Positions 8,646 to 17,639 are shown, counted from the first letter of the stretch. The stretch: DNA of 64,000 nt from Enterobacter cloacae (GCF_013375935.1 NZ_CP056117.1:2170001-2234000), one strand, 5' to 3'. The notes: generated from the sequence alone by a model not told the origin. Numbers and translations are program-made.

Positions 8646-10025
8646 ATGAGTGAAAATAAAAGCCGCCGCGAGTTTATCAGCCAGAGCGGCAAAATGGTCA
8701 CCGCCTGTGCGCTGTTTGGCGCGACCGGTTCCGTCGCGTATGCTGCCGATTCCGCAAAACCAACCTGCGAGACGGGCAAACCGATGAACATCACCGCTAA
8801 ACACTACTACCTGGACAACGTGCTGCTGGAGGCCGGATTTAACGTCGACGGCGGCGTGGCGACGAGCACCCGCACCGAGCTGAAAACGCTGGAGATCAAA
8901 GACGGGAAAATTGTCGCCCTGCGGGATAACAAAAGTCACGCGGACGCCACCCTGCCGCACTATGACGCGGGCGGCAAGCTGATGCTCCCGGCGATGCGCG
9001 ATATGCACATTCACCTGGATAAAACCTTCTACGGCGGCCCGTGGCGTTCGCTCAACCGCCCGGCGGGCACAACCATTCAGGATATGATCCGCCTTGAGCA
9101 GAAGCTGCTCCCCGAACTCAAGCCTTATACCCAGGAGCGCGCCGAAAAGCTGATCGATCTGATCCAGTCGAAAGGCTCCACCCTCGCCCGCAGCCACTGC
9201 AATATTGAGCCGGTTTCCGGCCTGAAGAACCTGGAAAATTTGCAGGCGGTGCTGGCGCGCCGCAGGCCCGGGTTTGACTGCGAGATCGTGGCGTTTCCGC
9301 AGCACGGCCTGCTGCTGTCAAACTCTGAAAAGCTGATGCGCGACGCGATGCAGGCCGGAGCGCACTACGTGGGCGGGCTCGATCCGACGAACGTCGACGG
9401 CGCGATGGAGAAATCCCTCGACCTGATGTTCCAGATTGCGCTGGACTACGACAAAGGGGTGGATATTCACCTGCACGAAACCAGCCCGGCGGGCGTGGCG
9501 GCGGTAAATTACATGGTGGAAACCGTGGAGAAAACGCCGGAACTGAAGGGCAAGCTGACCATCAGCCACGCCTTCGCGCTGGCGACGCTCAACGAGCAGC
9601 AGGTGGACGAGATCGCCACCCGCATGGCGGCGCAGCAGGTGACTATCGCCTCCACCGTGCCGATTGGCACCCTGCACATGCCGCTGAAGCAGCTGCGCGA
9701 TAAGGGCGTGTTTGTCATGACCGGCACCGACAGCGTGATTGACCACTGGTCGCCGTACGGCCTGGGGGACATGCTGGAGAAAGCCAATCTGTACGCCCAG
9801 CTCTACGTTCGCCCGAACGAGCAGACGCTTTCCCGCGCGCTCGGTATCGCCACCGGCGACGTCCTGCCGCTGAACGATAAAGGCGAGCGCGTATGGCCGA
9901 AAGCGCAGGACGACGCCAGCTTTGTGCTGGTGGACGCCTCCTGTTCCGCCGAGGCCGTGGCGCGCATTTCTCCGCGCACCGCGACGTTCCATAAGGGCAA
10001 CCTTGTCTGGGGCGTTGTGGGTTGA
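8646..10025 (+). CDS. yahJ: Exported amidohydrolase (cytosine-deaminase-like) YahJ
   Basis: 459 residues from the ATG at 8646 (MSENKSRREFISQSG); the earlier frame start at 8625 lies inside yahI. The N-terminus has a twin-arginine motif SRREFI, a hydrophobic core and an AYA-A cleavage site, predicting Tat export. Amidohydrolase metal ligands are visible: MHIHLDK, HLHE, SHAF and TGTDSV. The family hydrolyses C-N bonds of ring or amide compounds. It may open a ring or deaminate a compound in the periplasm before uptake by the permease. Near-identical in plan to E. coli YahJ. Ends in front of a repeat cluster. Confidence 0.9.
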   Translation: MSENKSRREFISQSGKMVTACALFGATGSVAYAADSAKPTCETGKPMNITAKHYYLDNVLLEAGFNVDGGVATSTRTELKTLEIKDGKIVALRDNKSHADATLPHYDAGGKLMLPAMRDMHIHLDKTFYGGPWRSLNRPAGTTIQDMIRLEQKLLPELKPYTQERAEKLIDLIQSKGSTLARSHCNIEPVSGLKNLENLQAVLARRRPGFDCEIVAFPQHGLLLSNSEKLMRDAMQAGAHYVGGLDPTNVDGAMEKSLDLMFQIALDYDKGVDIHLHETSPAGVAAVNYMVETVEKTPELKGKLTISHAFALATLNEQQVDEIATRMAAQQVTIASTVPIGTLHMPLKQLRDKGVFVMTGTDSVIDHWSPYGLGDMLEKANLYAQLYVRPNEQTLSRALGIATGDVLPLNDKGERVWPKAQDDASFVLVDASCSAEAVARISPRTATFHKGNLVWGVVG

Positions 10026-10037
10026 CGTGCATTTCTA

Positions 10038-10082
10038 CCTCTCCCTGTGGGAGAGAGCTGGGGTGAGGGCATCAGGCCGCAC
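10038..10082 (+). repeat. Dispersed palindromic repeat, copy 2
   Basis: Same unit as at 7625: stem CCTCTCCC-TGT-GGGAGAG followed by GGGGTGAGGGCATCAGGCC. Lies just after yahJ and directly before a REP-like hairpin, in the short space between convergent genes. Confidence 0.8.
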
Positions 10083-10088
10083 TTTTGC

Positions 10089-10120
10089 AGGTCGGGTAAG
10101 GCGTAGCCGCCACCCGACCT
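10089..10120. repeat. REP-like hairpin
   Basis: AGGTCGGGT (10089-10097) and ACCCGACCT (10112-10120) form a perfect 9-bp stem around GGCGTAGCCGCC-type sequence, typical of enterobacterial REP elements found between convergent genes. It reaches the stop codon of the LysR gene at 10119 and may act as a bidirectional 3-prime stabiliser or weak terminator. Confidence 0.65.
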
Positions 10121-11039
10121 ACAGGTGATACCCCGACAGCCGCAGCTCCCGGTCAATCCACTCGACAAACTGCTGGATCTTCCACGCGCGTTCATGCATG
10201 TGCGGCATCACCAGATGGTGCGCGTTAATGGCGATCCCCATCTCGTCCGGCAGCACCTGCACCAGCGAACCATCCTTCAGGTGATCGGTTGCCATCATTT
10301 TGCTCTCAAGGATAAACCCCAGCCCCATGCGCGCCGCTTCAAAGCTCATATAGGAGCGGTCGAAGCTCAGGCTGAAGTTGAGCCACGGACTGTCGATATT
10401 GTGCCAGGCAAACCATTTTTCCCAGTTTACCAGTGTGCTGGTGGACGAGATGAGCGACTGCTGCAGCAGATCGGCGGGCGTACTGAGGGGATGTTTCTCC
10501 GCGTAGTCCGGCGAGGCCAGCACCACCAGCGTGTCGTTTTTAATGGTCATCACCCGGTAAGCATCCCAGTCAGGAATGCCGTGGCGGATATCAATGTCGA
10601 TATTGTCTCTGGCGAACTGCAGGTTTTCATAGGAGCAGGTGAGATTGATGGTGATATCGGGATATTCGGCGCGGAACTTGCCCAGGCGGCGCAACAGCCA
10701 TGACAGCCCGAAGGTGGGGGAGGAGTGCACGCGAAGCACGGCGTTATCTTTCTCTTTGACGATCCGGTCGGTGGCGCGCCCGATGGCGCTCATCGCCGCC
10801 GAGACCTCCCGCAGATATTTTTCTCCCGTCGGGGTGAGCTGAACCCCTTTGCCGCTGCGGATGAACAATTTCTTGCCCATCCACGACTCCAGCGACGCGA
10901 TCTGATGGCTGACCGCAGACGGGGTGACGTTGAGCTGCTCCGCCGCCTGATGAATGCTCAATGCGTTTGCAACGGCAATGAACGCCTGCAAATTTCTGAG
11001 CGAGGGCAACGATAACGTCTGGCGATCCTGCGCGGGCAT
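10119..11039 (-). CDS. LysR-type regulator (GcvA-like), divergent from a sugar cluster
   Basis: 306 residues. Helix-turn-helix at about residues 25-50 (ALSIHQAAEQLNVTPSAVSHQI), then a periplasmic-binding-like effector domain; SFDRSYMSFEAARMGLGF is typical of the GcvA/AmpR/DsdC branch. Transcribed away from the MFS transporter gene across a 215-bp intergenic region carrying an inverted repeat at 11169-11186. It probably activates the MFS-SDR-transketolase operon in response to its substrate. Inducer unknown. Confidence 0.82.
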   Translation of the reverse strand: MPAQDRQTLSLPSLRNLQAFIAVANALSIHQAAEQLNVTPSAVSHQIASLESWMGKKLFIRSGKGVQLTPTGEKYLREVSAAMSAIGRATDRIVKEKDNAVLRVHSSPTFGLSWLLRRLGKFRAEYPDITINLTCSYENLQFARDNIDIDIRHGIPDWDAYRVMTIKNDTLVVLASPDYAEKHPLSTPADLLQQSLISSTSTLVNWEKWFAWHNIDSPWLNFSLSFDRSYMSFEAARMGLGFILESKMMATDHLKDGSLVQVLPDEMGIAINAHHLVMPHMHERAWKIQQFVEWIDRELRLSGYHL

Positions 11040-11168
11040 AGCCTGCTCCTGTCATGTTTAATGATAAAAAACATAACATTGAGAAGACGTGCGGGCAATT
11101 TTATGCCGATGTTATTTTTTTGAGCTGTATCGCGAATCAAATTTATCTCAGCAATAAATGAGGTTTAT

Positions 11169-11186
11169 TGAATGGTGTTTCATTCA
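11169..11186. promoter_or_regulatory. Candidate LysR operator
   Basis: Perfect inverted repeat TGAATG-GTGTTT-CATTCA in the intergenic region between the LysR gene and the MFS gene. Size and location fit a LysR recognition site; the remaining intergenic sequence is AT-rich with no recognisable gene. Confidence 0.45.
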
Positions 11187-11254
11187 TGAGCCGATATATT
11201 GACGTTGAACGCAAAACTAAAACGACTCACGTTGTTCGAATAATGAGGTAAGTT

Positions 11255-12586
11255 ATGTCTCGTATAGAACAAGCTGTCCCCTACATAAATGCTAAAAAAA
11301 CCAATTACCGCTTCGTTGTGCTGGCATTAATTTTTATTGTTTATGCCATTAACTATGCCGACCGAACAAATATTGGTGCGGTCCTGCCGTTTATCATTGA
11401 TGAATTTCATATTAATAATTTCGAAGCCGGTGCCATCGCCAGCATGTTCTTTTTGGGATACGCCCTGAGCCAAATTCCGGCGGGCTTTTTTATCGCCAAA
11501 AAGGGTATTCGCGGCATGGTGGCGTTGTCGATATTCGGCTTCTCGGCGTTTACCTGGCTGATGGGCACGGCAACCTCGGTGCTTGGGCTGAAGTTTATTC
11601 GTCTGGGGCTGGGGTTAACGGAGGGGCCTTGCCCCGTCGGGCTGGCCTCCACCATCAATAACTGGTTTCCACCAAAGGAGAAGGCCACCGCCACCGGCGT
11701 CTACATCGCGGCCACCATGTTCGCGCCCATCCTCGTGCCGCCGCTGGCGGTGTGGATCGCCATGACCTGGGGCTGGCGCTGGGTCTTTTTCTCCTTCGCG
11801 ATCCCCGGCCTGGTCATTGCCGTGGTCTGGTATCTGCTGGTGCGCACCAGGCCGTCCGAGAGCGCATTCGTATCTAAAGCGGAGCTGGAGACCATTACCG
11901 CCGGGCAGCAGACGCCGGACGCCAGACGGGAAAATATCGTGATTTCACCGAGGTTTGCGCGTCTCGATCGCCTGATTCGCGTGCGGGAATTAGCCCCGGT
12001 GAGCACGGTAAAAGGCCTGTTTACCTCGAAGAATATACTCGGCGACTGTCTGGCCTATTTCATGATGGTGAGCGTGCTGTACGGCCTGCTGACGTGGATC
12101 CCGCTCTATCTGGTAAAAGAGAAAGGCTTTACGTTTATGAGCATGGGGCTGGTCGCCAGCATGCCGTGCATCGGCGGCTTTATCGGGGCGATTTTTGGCG
12201 GTTACGTATCCGACAAACTGCTCGGTCGCCGGCGTAAGCCGACCATGATGTTTACCGCCATCAGCACCGTTTTAATGATGGTCATTATGCTGAATATTCC
12301 GCAAAGCACCGTTGCGGTTTGCGTCGGGCTATTTTTTGTGGGCCTCTGTCTGAATATCGGCTGGCCTGCTTTTACGGCCTACGGCATGGCCGTCGCGGAC
12401 GGTAAAACCTATCCGATTGCCGCGTCCATTATCAATAGCGGCGGTAATCTCGGCGGATTTGTTTCCCCGATGCTGGCAGGTTATCTGCTGGATAAAACAG
12501 GCAGCTTTAATTCTGTGTTTATTTATTTCGGTATTTGCGCGGCCATTGGCTTAATTATGATTATGCTGCTGGAAGAGCCGAAATAA
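11255..12586 (+). CDS. MFS transporter, anion:cation symporter type
   Basis: 443 residues, 12 hydrophobic segments. The first helix ends in NYADRTNIGAVLPFI, a hallmark of the ACS branch of the major facilitator superfamily, whose members import hexuronates, aldarates, galactonate and similar organic anions by proton symport. First gene of an operon with an SDR and a two-part transketolase, which points to uptake of a sugar acid or related carbohydrate. Preceded by GAGGTAAGTT. The exact substrate cannot be assigned. Confidence 0.82.
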   Translation: MSRIEQAVPYINAKKTNYRFVVLALIFIVYAINYADRTNIGAVLPFIIDEFHINNFEAGAIASMFFLGYALSQIPAGFFIAKKGIRGMVALSIFGFSAFTWLMGTATSVLGLKFIRLGLGLTEGPCPVGLASTINNWFPPKEKATATGVYIAATMFAPILVPPLAVWIAMTWGWRWVFFSFAIPGLVIAVVWYLLVRTRPSESAFVSKAELETITAGQQTPDARRENIVISPRFARLDRLIRVRELAPVSTVKGLFTSKNILGDCLAYFMMVSVLYGLLTWIPLYLVKEKGFTFMSMGLVASMPCIGGFIGAIFGGYVSDKLLGRRRKPTMMFTAISTVLMMVIMLNIPQSTVAVCVGLFFVGLCLNIGWPAFTAYGMAVADGKTYPIAASIINSGGNLGGFVSPMLAGYLLDKTGSFNSVFIYFGICAAIGLIMIMLLEEPK

Positions 12587-12622
12587 GCCATTAAATCCCT
12601 CTTGTCAGAATGGAGTAAATAT

Positions 12623-13372
12623 ATGCTACTGAAAGATAAAGTCGCCGTCATTACCGGCGCGGCTTCCGTACGCGGTTTGGGTTTCGCCACGGCTAAAATA
12701 TATGCTGAGCAGGGCGCGAAGGTGGTGATTATTGATTTAGATGCCGAAGCCAGCCGGGCAGCGGCGGCGAATCTGGGCGATGAACATCTGGGTCTTGCGG
12801 CGAACGTCAGCAATGAATTACAGGTTAACGCCGCCATTGAGCAGGTGCTGGGCAAATACGGGCGCATCGATATTCTGGTGAATAACGCCGGCATTACTCA
12901 GCCCATCAGGCTGATGGATATTAAGCGCGAAAATTACGATGCGGTGCTGGACGTGAGCCTGCGCGGCACGCTGCTGATGTCCCAGGCGGTAATCCCCACG
13001 ATGCGCGCCCAGAAGTCGGGCAGCATCGTCTGCATTTCTTCGGTGTCCGCCCAGCGCGGCGGCGGCATCTTTGGCGGCCCCCACTACAGCGCCGCGAAAG
13101 CGGGGGTGCTGGGCCTGGCGAAAGCGATGGCCCGCGAGCTGGGGCCGGATAACGTGCGCGTAAACTGCATCACGCCCGGGCTTATCCAGACGGACATCAC
13201 CGCAGGCAAGCTGAGCGATGAGATGAAAACGTCCATCCTGGCGGGCATTCCGCTTAACCGCCTCGGCGACGCGCAGGATATTGCCCGCGCCGCGCTCTTC
13301 CTCGGCAGCGAACTCTCGTCTTACTCCACCGGCATCACGCTCGACGTGAACGGCGGCATGCTGATCCATTAA
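12623..13372 (+). CDS. SDR-family dehydrogenase of the transketolase operon
   Basis: 249 residues from the ATG at 12623, with GGAG at 12612-12615; the longer frame starting TTG at 12602 is unlikely. Rossmann motif TGAASVRGLG, NNAG motif, and catalytic Ser (CISSVSA) with HYSAAK, the YxxxK pair. NAD(P)-dependent oxidation or reduction of a hydroxyl or keto group, probably the first oxidation of the imported carbohydrate to the ketose form needed by a transketolase. Located between the MFS gene and the transketolase genes on one strand. Confidence 0.85.
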   Translation: MLLKDKVAVITGAASVRGLGFATAKIYAEQGAKVVIIDLDAEASRAAAANLGDEHLGLAANVSNELQVNAAIEQVLGKYGRIDILVNNAGITQPIRLMDIKRENYDAVLDVSLRGTLLMSQAVIPTMRAQKSGSIVCISSVSAQRGGGIFGGPHYSAAKAGVLGLAKAMARELGPDNVRVNCITPGLIQTDITAGKLSDEMKTSILAGIPLNRLGDAQDIARAALFLGSELSSYSTGITLDVNGGMLIH

Positions 13373-13381
13373 GGAGACACG

Positions 13382-14230
13382 ATGATGACGGATACCACAG
13401 TTCAGCAGGTTGCCGCGGCGGCCTGGCGCATTCGCCGCTACGCGCTGCGCATGGGCGAAGTGCAGGGCCAGGGCTACATCGGGCAGGCGCTGGGCTATGC
13501 CGACGTGCTGGCCACCGCGTTTGCCCACGGTATGAACCTCAGGCCGGGCGAGCCGGAGTGGGAGGGTCGTGACCGCTTTCTGCTCTCCCATGGCCACTAC
13601 GCCATTGCCTGTTATGCCGCGCTGATCGAAGCGGGAATTATTTCGGAAGAGGAACTCGAAACCTACGGTTCGGACGACAGCCGCCTGCCGATGTCCGGCA
13701 TGGCAACCTACACGCCGGGCATGGAGATCTCCGGCGGTTCGCTGGGGCAGGGGCTAAGCATCGGCGTCGGCATGGCGCTGGGGCTGAAGCACAGGCAGAG
13801 CGCGGCATGGGTCGTTAACTCCATGTCGGATGGTGAGCTTGATGAAGGATCAACCTGGGAAGCGGCGATGTCGGCGGCGCACCATGGCCTGTCGAACCTG
13901 ATCGTGCTGGTGGACATTAACCGCCAGCAGGCCGACGGCAATTCGCACGCGATCCTCGGCTTTGAGCCGCTGGAGGATAAGTGGACCTCGTTCGGCTGGT
14001 ACGTGCAGCGGGTAAACGGCAACGACGTTCCTGCGCTGGTTGCGGCCTTCGATAACGCTAAGCGCTACCCGGAAAACCAGCCGCGCGTCATTTTGTGCGA
14101 CACCCTGATGGGCAAGGGCGTGCCGTTCCTCGAACAGCGTGACAAAAACCATTTTATTCGCGTGGATGCTGACGAGTGGCAAAAGGCACTCGCCGTGCTG
14201 GATGCCAACAAACCTGAAGGAGTGCTGTAA
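13382..14230 (+). CDS. Transketolase, N-terminal subunit
   Basis: 282 residues covering only the thiamine-diphosphate-binding half of transketolase. The cofactor motif appears as SDGELDEGSTWEAAMSAAHHGLSNLIVLVDIN (about residues 147-180), with an early GHG-type site SHGHYAIACYAAL. The C-terminal half is the next gene, overlapping by one base (TAATG), so the two subunits should be made together. Split transketolases of this kind serve specialised sugar pathways (apulose phosphate is one known case) rather than the central pentose phosphate route. Confidence 0.87.
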   Translation: MMTDTTVQQVAAAAWRIRRYALRMGEVQGQGYIGQALGYADVLATAFAHGMNLRPGEPEWEGRDRFLLSHGHYAIACYAALIEAGIISEEELETYGSDDSRLPMSGMATYTPGMEISGGSLGQGLSIGVGMALGLKHRQSAAWVVNSMSDGELDEGSTWEAAMSAAHHGLSNLIVLVDINRQQADGNSHAILGFEPLEDKWTSFGWYVQRVNGNDVPALVAAFDNAKRYPENQPRVILCDTLMGKGVPFLEQRDKNHFIRVDADEWQKALAVLDANKPEGVL

Positions 14231-15228
14231 TGAGCCAGACTACGGAGAAAAAACCGCGTTTAACCACGTCGGCCATGATTGCCTCTATCGCGGAAGAAGG
14301 CCAGGAGACGCGCGCCGCGCCGTTTGGCCACGCGCTGGTAAAGCTGGCGGAACAGCGCCCGGAGGTGGTCGGCATGACGGCGGATCTGTCCAAATACACC
14401 GATCTGCATATCTTTGCCCAGGCCTACCCAAATCGATTCTTCCAGATGGGTATGGCAGAGCAGCTGCTGATGGGGGCGGCGGGCGGCATGGCGAAAGAGG
14501 GCTTTATTCCTTTTGCCACCACCTACGCCGTCTTCGCCACCCGCCGCGCCTACGACTTTATCCATCAGGTGATTGCCGAAGAGCACCTCAACGTGAAGAT
14601 CTGCGCGGCGCTGCCGGGGCTGACCACCGGCTACGGCCCGAGCCATCAGGCGACGGAAGATATTGCGATTATGCGCGGTATTCCGGGGATGACGATTCTC
14701 GATCCCTGTGACGCGATAGACACCGAGCAGGCGGTGCCGGCGATGGCGGCGCACGATGGCCCGGTCTATATGCGCCTGCTGCGCGGTAAGGTGCCGGTGG
14801 TGCTGGATCGGTACGACTACCAGTTTAAAATAGGTAAAGCCGCGCTGCTGGAAGAGGGGAGCGATGCCCTGATCATCGCCTCAGGGCTGATGACCATGCG
14901 CGCGCTGGAGGCGGCGAAGCAGCTGCGTAAGGATAACGTCAGCGTGGCGGTACTGCACTCGCCCACGATTAAGCCGCTGGATGAAGAGACCATTCTGGCA
15001 CAGGCCGCGAAGCCGGGACGGCTGGTGATAGTGGCGGAAAACCACAGCAGCGTTGGCGGGCTGTGTGAGGCCGTCGCGTCGCTGTTAATGCGCAACCGCG
15101 TAAACGTGGATTTCGATACCGTCGCGCTGCCGGACGCGTTCCTTGATGCGGGGGCGCTGCCAACCCTGCACGACCGCTACGGGATCTCAACCGCCGCTAT
15201 GGTGGAGAAAATCCGACGCAGGCTTTGA
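14230..15228 (+). CDS. Transketolase, C-terminal subunit
   Basis: 332 residues: pyrimidine-binding domain (MAEQLLMGAAGGMAKEGFIPF, about residues 75-95) and the C-terminal transketolase domain (about 205-330, VAVLHSPTIKPLDEETIL). Pairs with the preceding N-terminal subunit to form the complete thiamine-diphosphate enzyme that moves two-carbon ketol units. Last gene of the MFS-SDR-transketolase operon; a stem-loop follows. Confidence 0.87.
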   Translation: MSQTTEKKPRLTTSAMIASIAEEGQETRAAPFGHALVKLAEQRPEVVGMTADLSKYTDLHIFAQAYPNRFFQMGMAEQLLMGAAGGMAKEGFIPFATTYAVFATRRAYDFIHQVIAEEHLNVKICAALPGLTTGYGPSHQATEDIAIMRGIPGMTILDPCDAIDTEQAVPAMAAHDGPVYMRLLRGKVPVVLDRYDYQFKIGKAALLEEGSDALIIASGLMTMRALEAAKQLRKDNVSVAVLHSPTIKPLDEETILAQAAKPGRLVIVAENHSSVGGLCEAVASLLMRNRVNVDFDTVALPDAFLDAGALPTLHDRYGISTAAMVEKIRRRL

Positions 15229-15253
15229 TTTATCAGACGGATGCGTTGTCAAC

Positions 15254-15279
15254 GGGCGAGGGGGGTTTTACCCTCGCCC
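15254..15279 (+). terminator. Stem-loop after the transketolase operon
   Basis: Perfect 9-bp stem GGGCGAGGG / CCCTCGCCC with an 8-nt loop, 25 bp beyond the transketolase stop and 24 bp before the methyltransferase start. No clear T-tract follows, so termination strength is uncertain. Confidence 0.5.
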
Positions 15280-15302
15280 CAGTTGCGATAAAGGAGTCCG
15301 TC

Positions 15303-16037
15303 ATGGCACAGAACATTTACGACAATCCGGCATTTTTCGAAGGCTACGCTCAGCTGCCGCGCTCGGTGCAGGGTCTGGACGGCGCGCCGGAGTGGCCCGC
15401 GCTGAAAAACATGCTGCCGGATTTACACGGCAAATCGGTCATCGATCTCGGCTGTGGCTACGGCTGGTTCTGCCGCGCGGCGCGTGAGCTGGGTGCTTCT
15501 GCGGTAACCGGCGTTGATATCTCCGAAAAGATGCTCGCCCGCGCTGCCGGGCTGACCCACGATGGCGGGATTGTTTATCAGCGTAGCGATCTGGAATCGC
15601 TGACGCTCAACGAAAACAGCTTCGATCTGGTCTATAGCTCTCTGGCGCTGCACTATCTGCCGGAGCTGGACACCCTCTTTGCTAAGGTTCAGGGCGCGCT
15701 CAAGCCCGGCGGCAGTCTGGTCTTCTCCATGGAGCACCCGATTTATACCTGCGCCACCCGTCAGGGCTGGCTGACCGACGACAGCGGCGAGCGCTTCTGG
15801 GGCGTGAACCACTATCAGGACGAGGGCCGGCGCGTCAGCAACTGGCTTGCAGACGGGGTTATTAAGTATCACCGCACGCTGGGCACCACGCTTAACGCGC
15901 TGATTAAGGCGGGATTAACGATAGGCGAAGTCAACGAGTGGGGGCCAACGCAGGCGCAAATTGAGGCCTGGCCCGCGCTGGCTGAAGAGGCTGAACGTCC
16001 GATGCTGGTGCTGATCTCCGCCCGTAAGGCTCAGTAA
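15303..16037 (+). CDS. Class I SAM-dependent methyltransferase
   Basis: 244 residues from the ATG at 15303 (MAQNIYDNPAFFEGY), preceded by AAGGAG; an in-frame upstream start would run through the stem-loop. Motif I VIDLGCGYGWFCRAA (about residues 45-60), acidic motif VTGVDISEKML, and a Methyltransf_11-type core. The methyl acceptor is unknown. Its stop overlaps the convergent oxidoreductase gene by 7 nt. Confidence 0.85.
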   Translation: MAQNIYDNPAFFEGYAQLPRSVQGLDGAPEWPALKNMLPDLHGKSVIDLGCGYGWFCRAARELGASAVTGVDISEKMLARAAGLTHDGGIVYQRSDLESLTLNENSFDLVYSSLALHYLPELDTLFAKVQGALKPGGSLVFSMEHPIYTCATRQGWLTDDSGERFWGVNHYQDEGRRVSNWLADGVIKYHRTLGTTLNALIKAGLTIGEVNEWGPTQAQIEAWPALAEEAERPMLVLISARKAQ

Positions 16038-16633
16038 CCCACCTTATACACCCGCCCGGTCTGCACCCCTTCCACGCTGCGGCGGTAGGCCTGCGCCACG
16101 CTCGCGGCGGGGATGCTTTCAAAGCCCGGGAAGAATCCGTCATACGCTTCGGCGGATTCGGTCAGCACCGTCGGGCTTATCAGGTTGATGCGGATCCCGC
16201 GCGGCAGTTCGCAGGCGGCGGCGCGCACAAACCCTTCCAGGGCAGCGTTTACCGTGGCGGCATTAACCCCCTGGGCAATCGGCTCGTCCGCCACAATCCC
16301 GCTAATCAGCGTGATCGAGCCGCCCTCGTTCAGATAATGCTGTCCGGTCAGCGCCAGGCGAACCTGCCCCAGCAGCTTATCCTGCAATCCCTGACTGAAA
16401 TCGCTGTCCTTCATGGTCGCGAGCGGGCCGAAGTGCACCCCTCCGCTGGCGGAGACGATGGCGTCCACCGGGCCGATCCTGTCGAACAGCGCCTGCACGC
16501 TCTCCTGAGAGGTGATATCCACCTGATGCTCGCCCTGCGTGCGGCCCACGCGGATCGTCTCGTGGCGAAGGCTTAACGCTTCCGTTACGGCACGACCTAC
16601 GGTACCGCTGGCTCCAATAATGACGATTTTCAT
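16031..16633 (-). CDS. Short-chain dehydrogenase-like protein without the catalytic tyrosine
   Basis: 200 residues from the ATG at 16633 (MKIVIIGASGTVGRAV), preceded by GGAG; a longer frame adds ten residues. Rossmann GxxGxxG motif at residues 7-13. Where classical SDRs have YxxxK it reads NAATVNAALEGF, as in a known short-chain branch lacking the Tyr, so the catalytic mechanism is unclear. Divergent from a LysR regulator with a 98-bp spacer, and so probably its target. Confidence 0.75.
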   Translation of the reverse strand: MKIVIIGASGTVGRAVTEALSLRHETIRVGRTQGEHQVDITSQESVQALFDRIGPVDAIVSASGGVHFGPLATMKDSDFSQGLQDKLLGQVRLALTGQHYLNEGGSITLISGIVADEPIAQGVNAATVNAALEGFVRAAACELPRGIRINLISPTVLTESAEAYDGFFPGFESIPAASVAQAYRRSVEGVQTGRVYKVGY

Positions 16634-16731
16634 AGCAGACTCCTTTTGGATGTGAGCCTTCATTCTTTACTAAATAAAAAGTCAGATAAACTGGGCTAAA
16701 GTTAGATGATTGCTAACCAGAGGTTTGGAAT

Positions 16732-17619
16732 ATGGATAAGCTTCGCGGCATGGAGACGTTTATCGCGGTGGTGGAAAGCGGCAGCTTCACCGGCGCGGCG
16801 GCACGGCTGGAGGTGTCGGCGGTGATGGTCGGGAAGTACATTGCGCAGCTGGAAGCGCAGCTCGGCACGCGGCTGCTGGAGCGTAATACCCGCCGCCAGA
16901 GCCTGACGGATGCCGGGCGCGTCTATTTTGAAGAGGCAAGGCGGGTGCTGGAGCAGGTCTCGGCTGCCGAAAGCGCCGTGGAGCGGCTGCGCGCCACGCC
17001 TGCCGGTACCCTGCGCGTTACGGCGCCCACGTCGTTTGGCGGCTGCGTTATCGCGCCCCTGACCGCCTCGTTTCTGCAGCGTTACCCGGCGGTGCGCATC
17101 GAGCTGGATCTCACCAACCGGATGGTGGATCTGGTGGAAGAAGGGGTCGATCTGGCCATTCGCATTGGGGACATTCGCAATGACGATCTGGTGGCGAAAT
17201 ACCTGTGCCCCTACAGCATGGTGATTTGCGCGTCGCCAGACTATCTGGCGCGTCACGGTACGCCGCAAACGCCTGCCGATCTGGTGGATCATCTCTGCCT
17301 TTCCCACACGGTATGGACCGCGCGCAATGAATGGCGGCTGCCGGGCGTGGAAGGGGAGGTGCGCTGGAAGCGCGATGCCGTCTTAAGGTGCAACGACGGC
17401 TACGGCTTACGCATGGCGGCGCGCGCTGGGGCGGGGCTACTGCTGCAACCGGAGGTGCTGGTGGCGGAGGAGCTGGCAAGCGGCAGGCTGGTTCGGGTGA
17501 TGGAGCCGTTTACGCCCGCGCCGAGGCCGGTGCATTTACTGTGGCGTCAGGATTTGCGTCCCCTTCCGAAGCTAACGGAATTTATTGCTCATATTCTGCT
17601 AAGATTGGGCACAATATAA
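16732..17619 (+). CDS. LysR-type regulator
   Basis: 295 residues. Helix-turn-helix at about residues 15-40 (SGSFTGAAARLEVSAVMVGKYI), then a LysR effector domain of the CrgA-like branch (GTLRVTAPTSFG, DLAIRIGDI). Divergently transcribed from the dehydrogenase-like gene and probably its regulator. The aminotransferase gene starts 21 bp beyond the stop. Confidence 0.85.
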   Translation: MDKLRGMETFIAVVESGSFTGAAARLEVSAVMVGKYIAQLEAQLGTRLLERNTRRQSLTDAGRVYFEEARRVLEQVSAAESAVERLRATPAGTLRVTAPTSFGGCVIAPLTASFLQRYPAVRIELDLTNRMVDLVEEGVDLAIRIGDIRNDDLVAKYLCPYSMVICASPDYLARHGTPQTPADLVDHLCLSHTVWTARNEWRLPGVEGEVRWKRDAVLRCNDGYGLRMAARAGAGLLLQPEVLVAEELASGRLVRVMEPFTPAPRPVHLLWRQDLRPLPKLTEFIAHILLRLGTI

Positions 17620-17639
17620 AAAAAGAAGGTAATCAAAGC

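Noticed and set aside
17331-17639. N-terminal extension of the aminotransferase
   Set aside because: It lies within the LysR gene in another frame and has no aminotransferase sequence; the ATG at 17640 has a good ribosome site.
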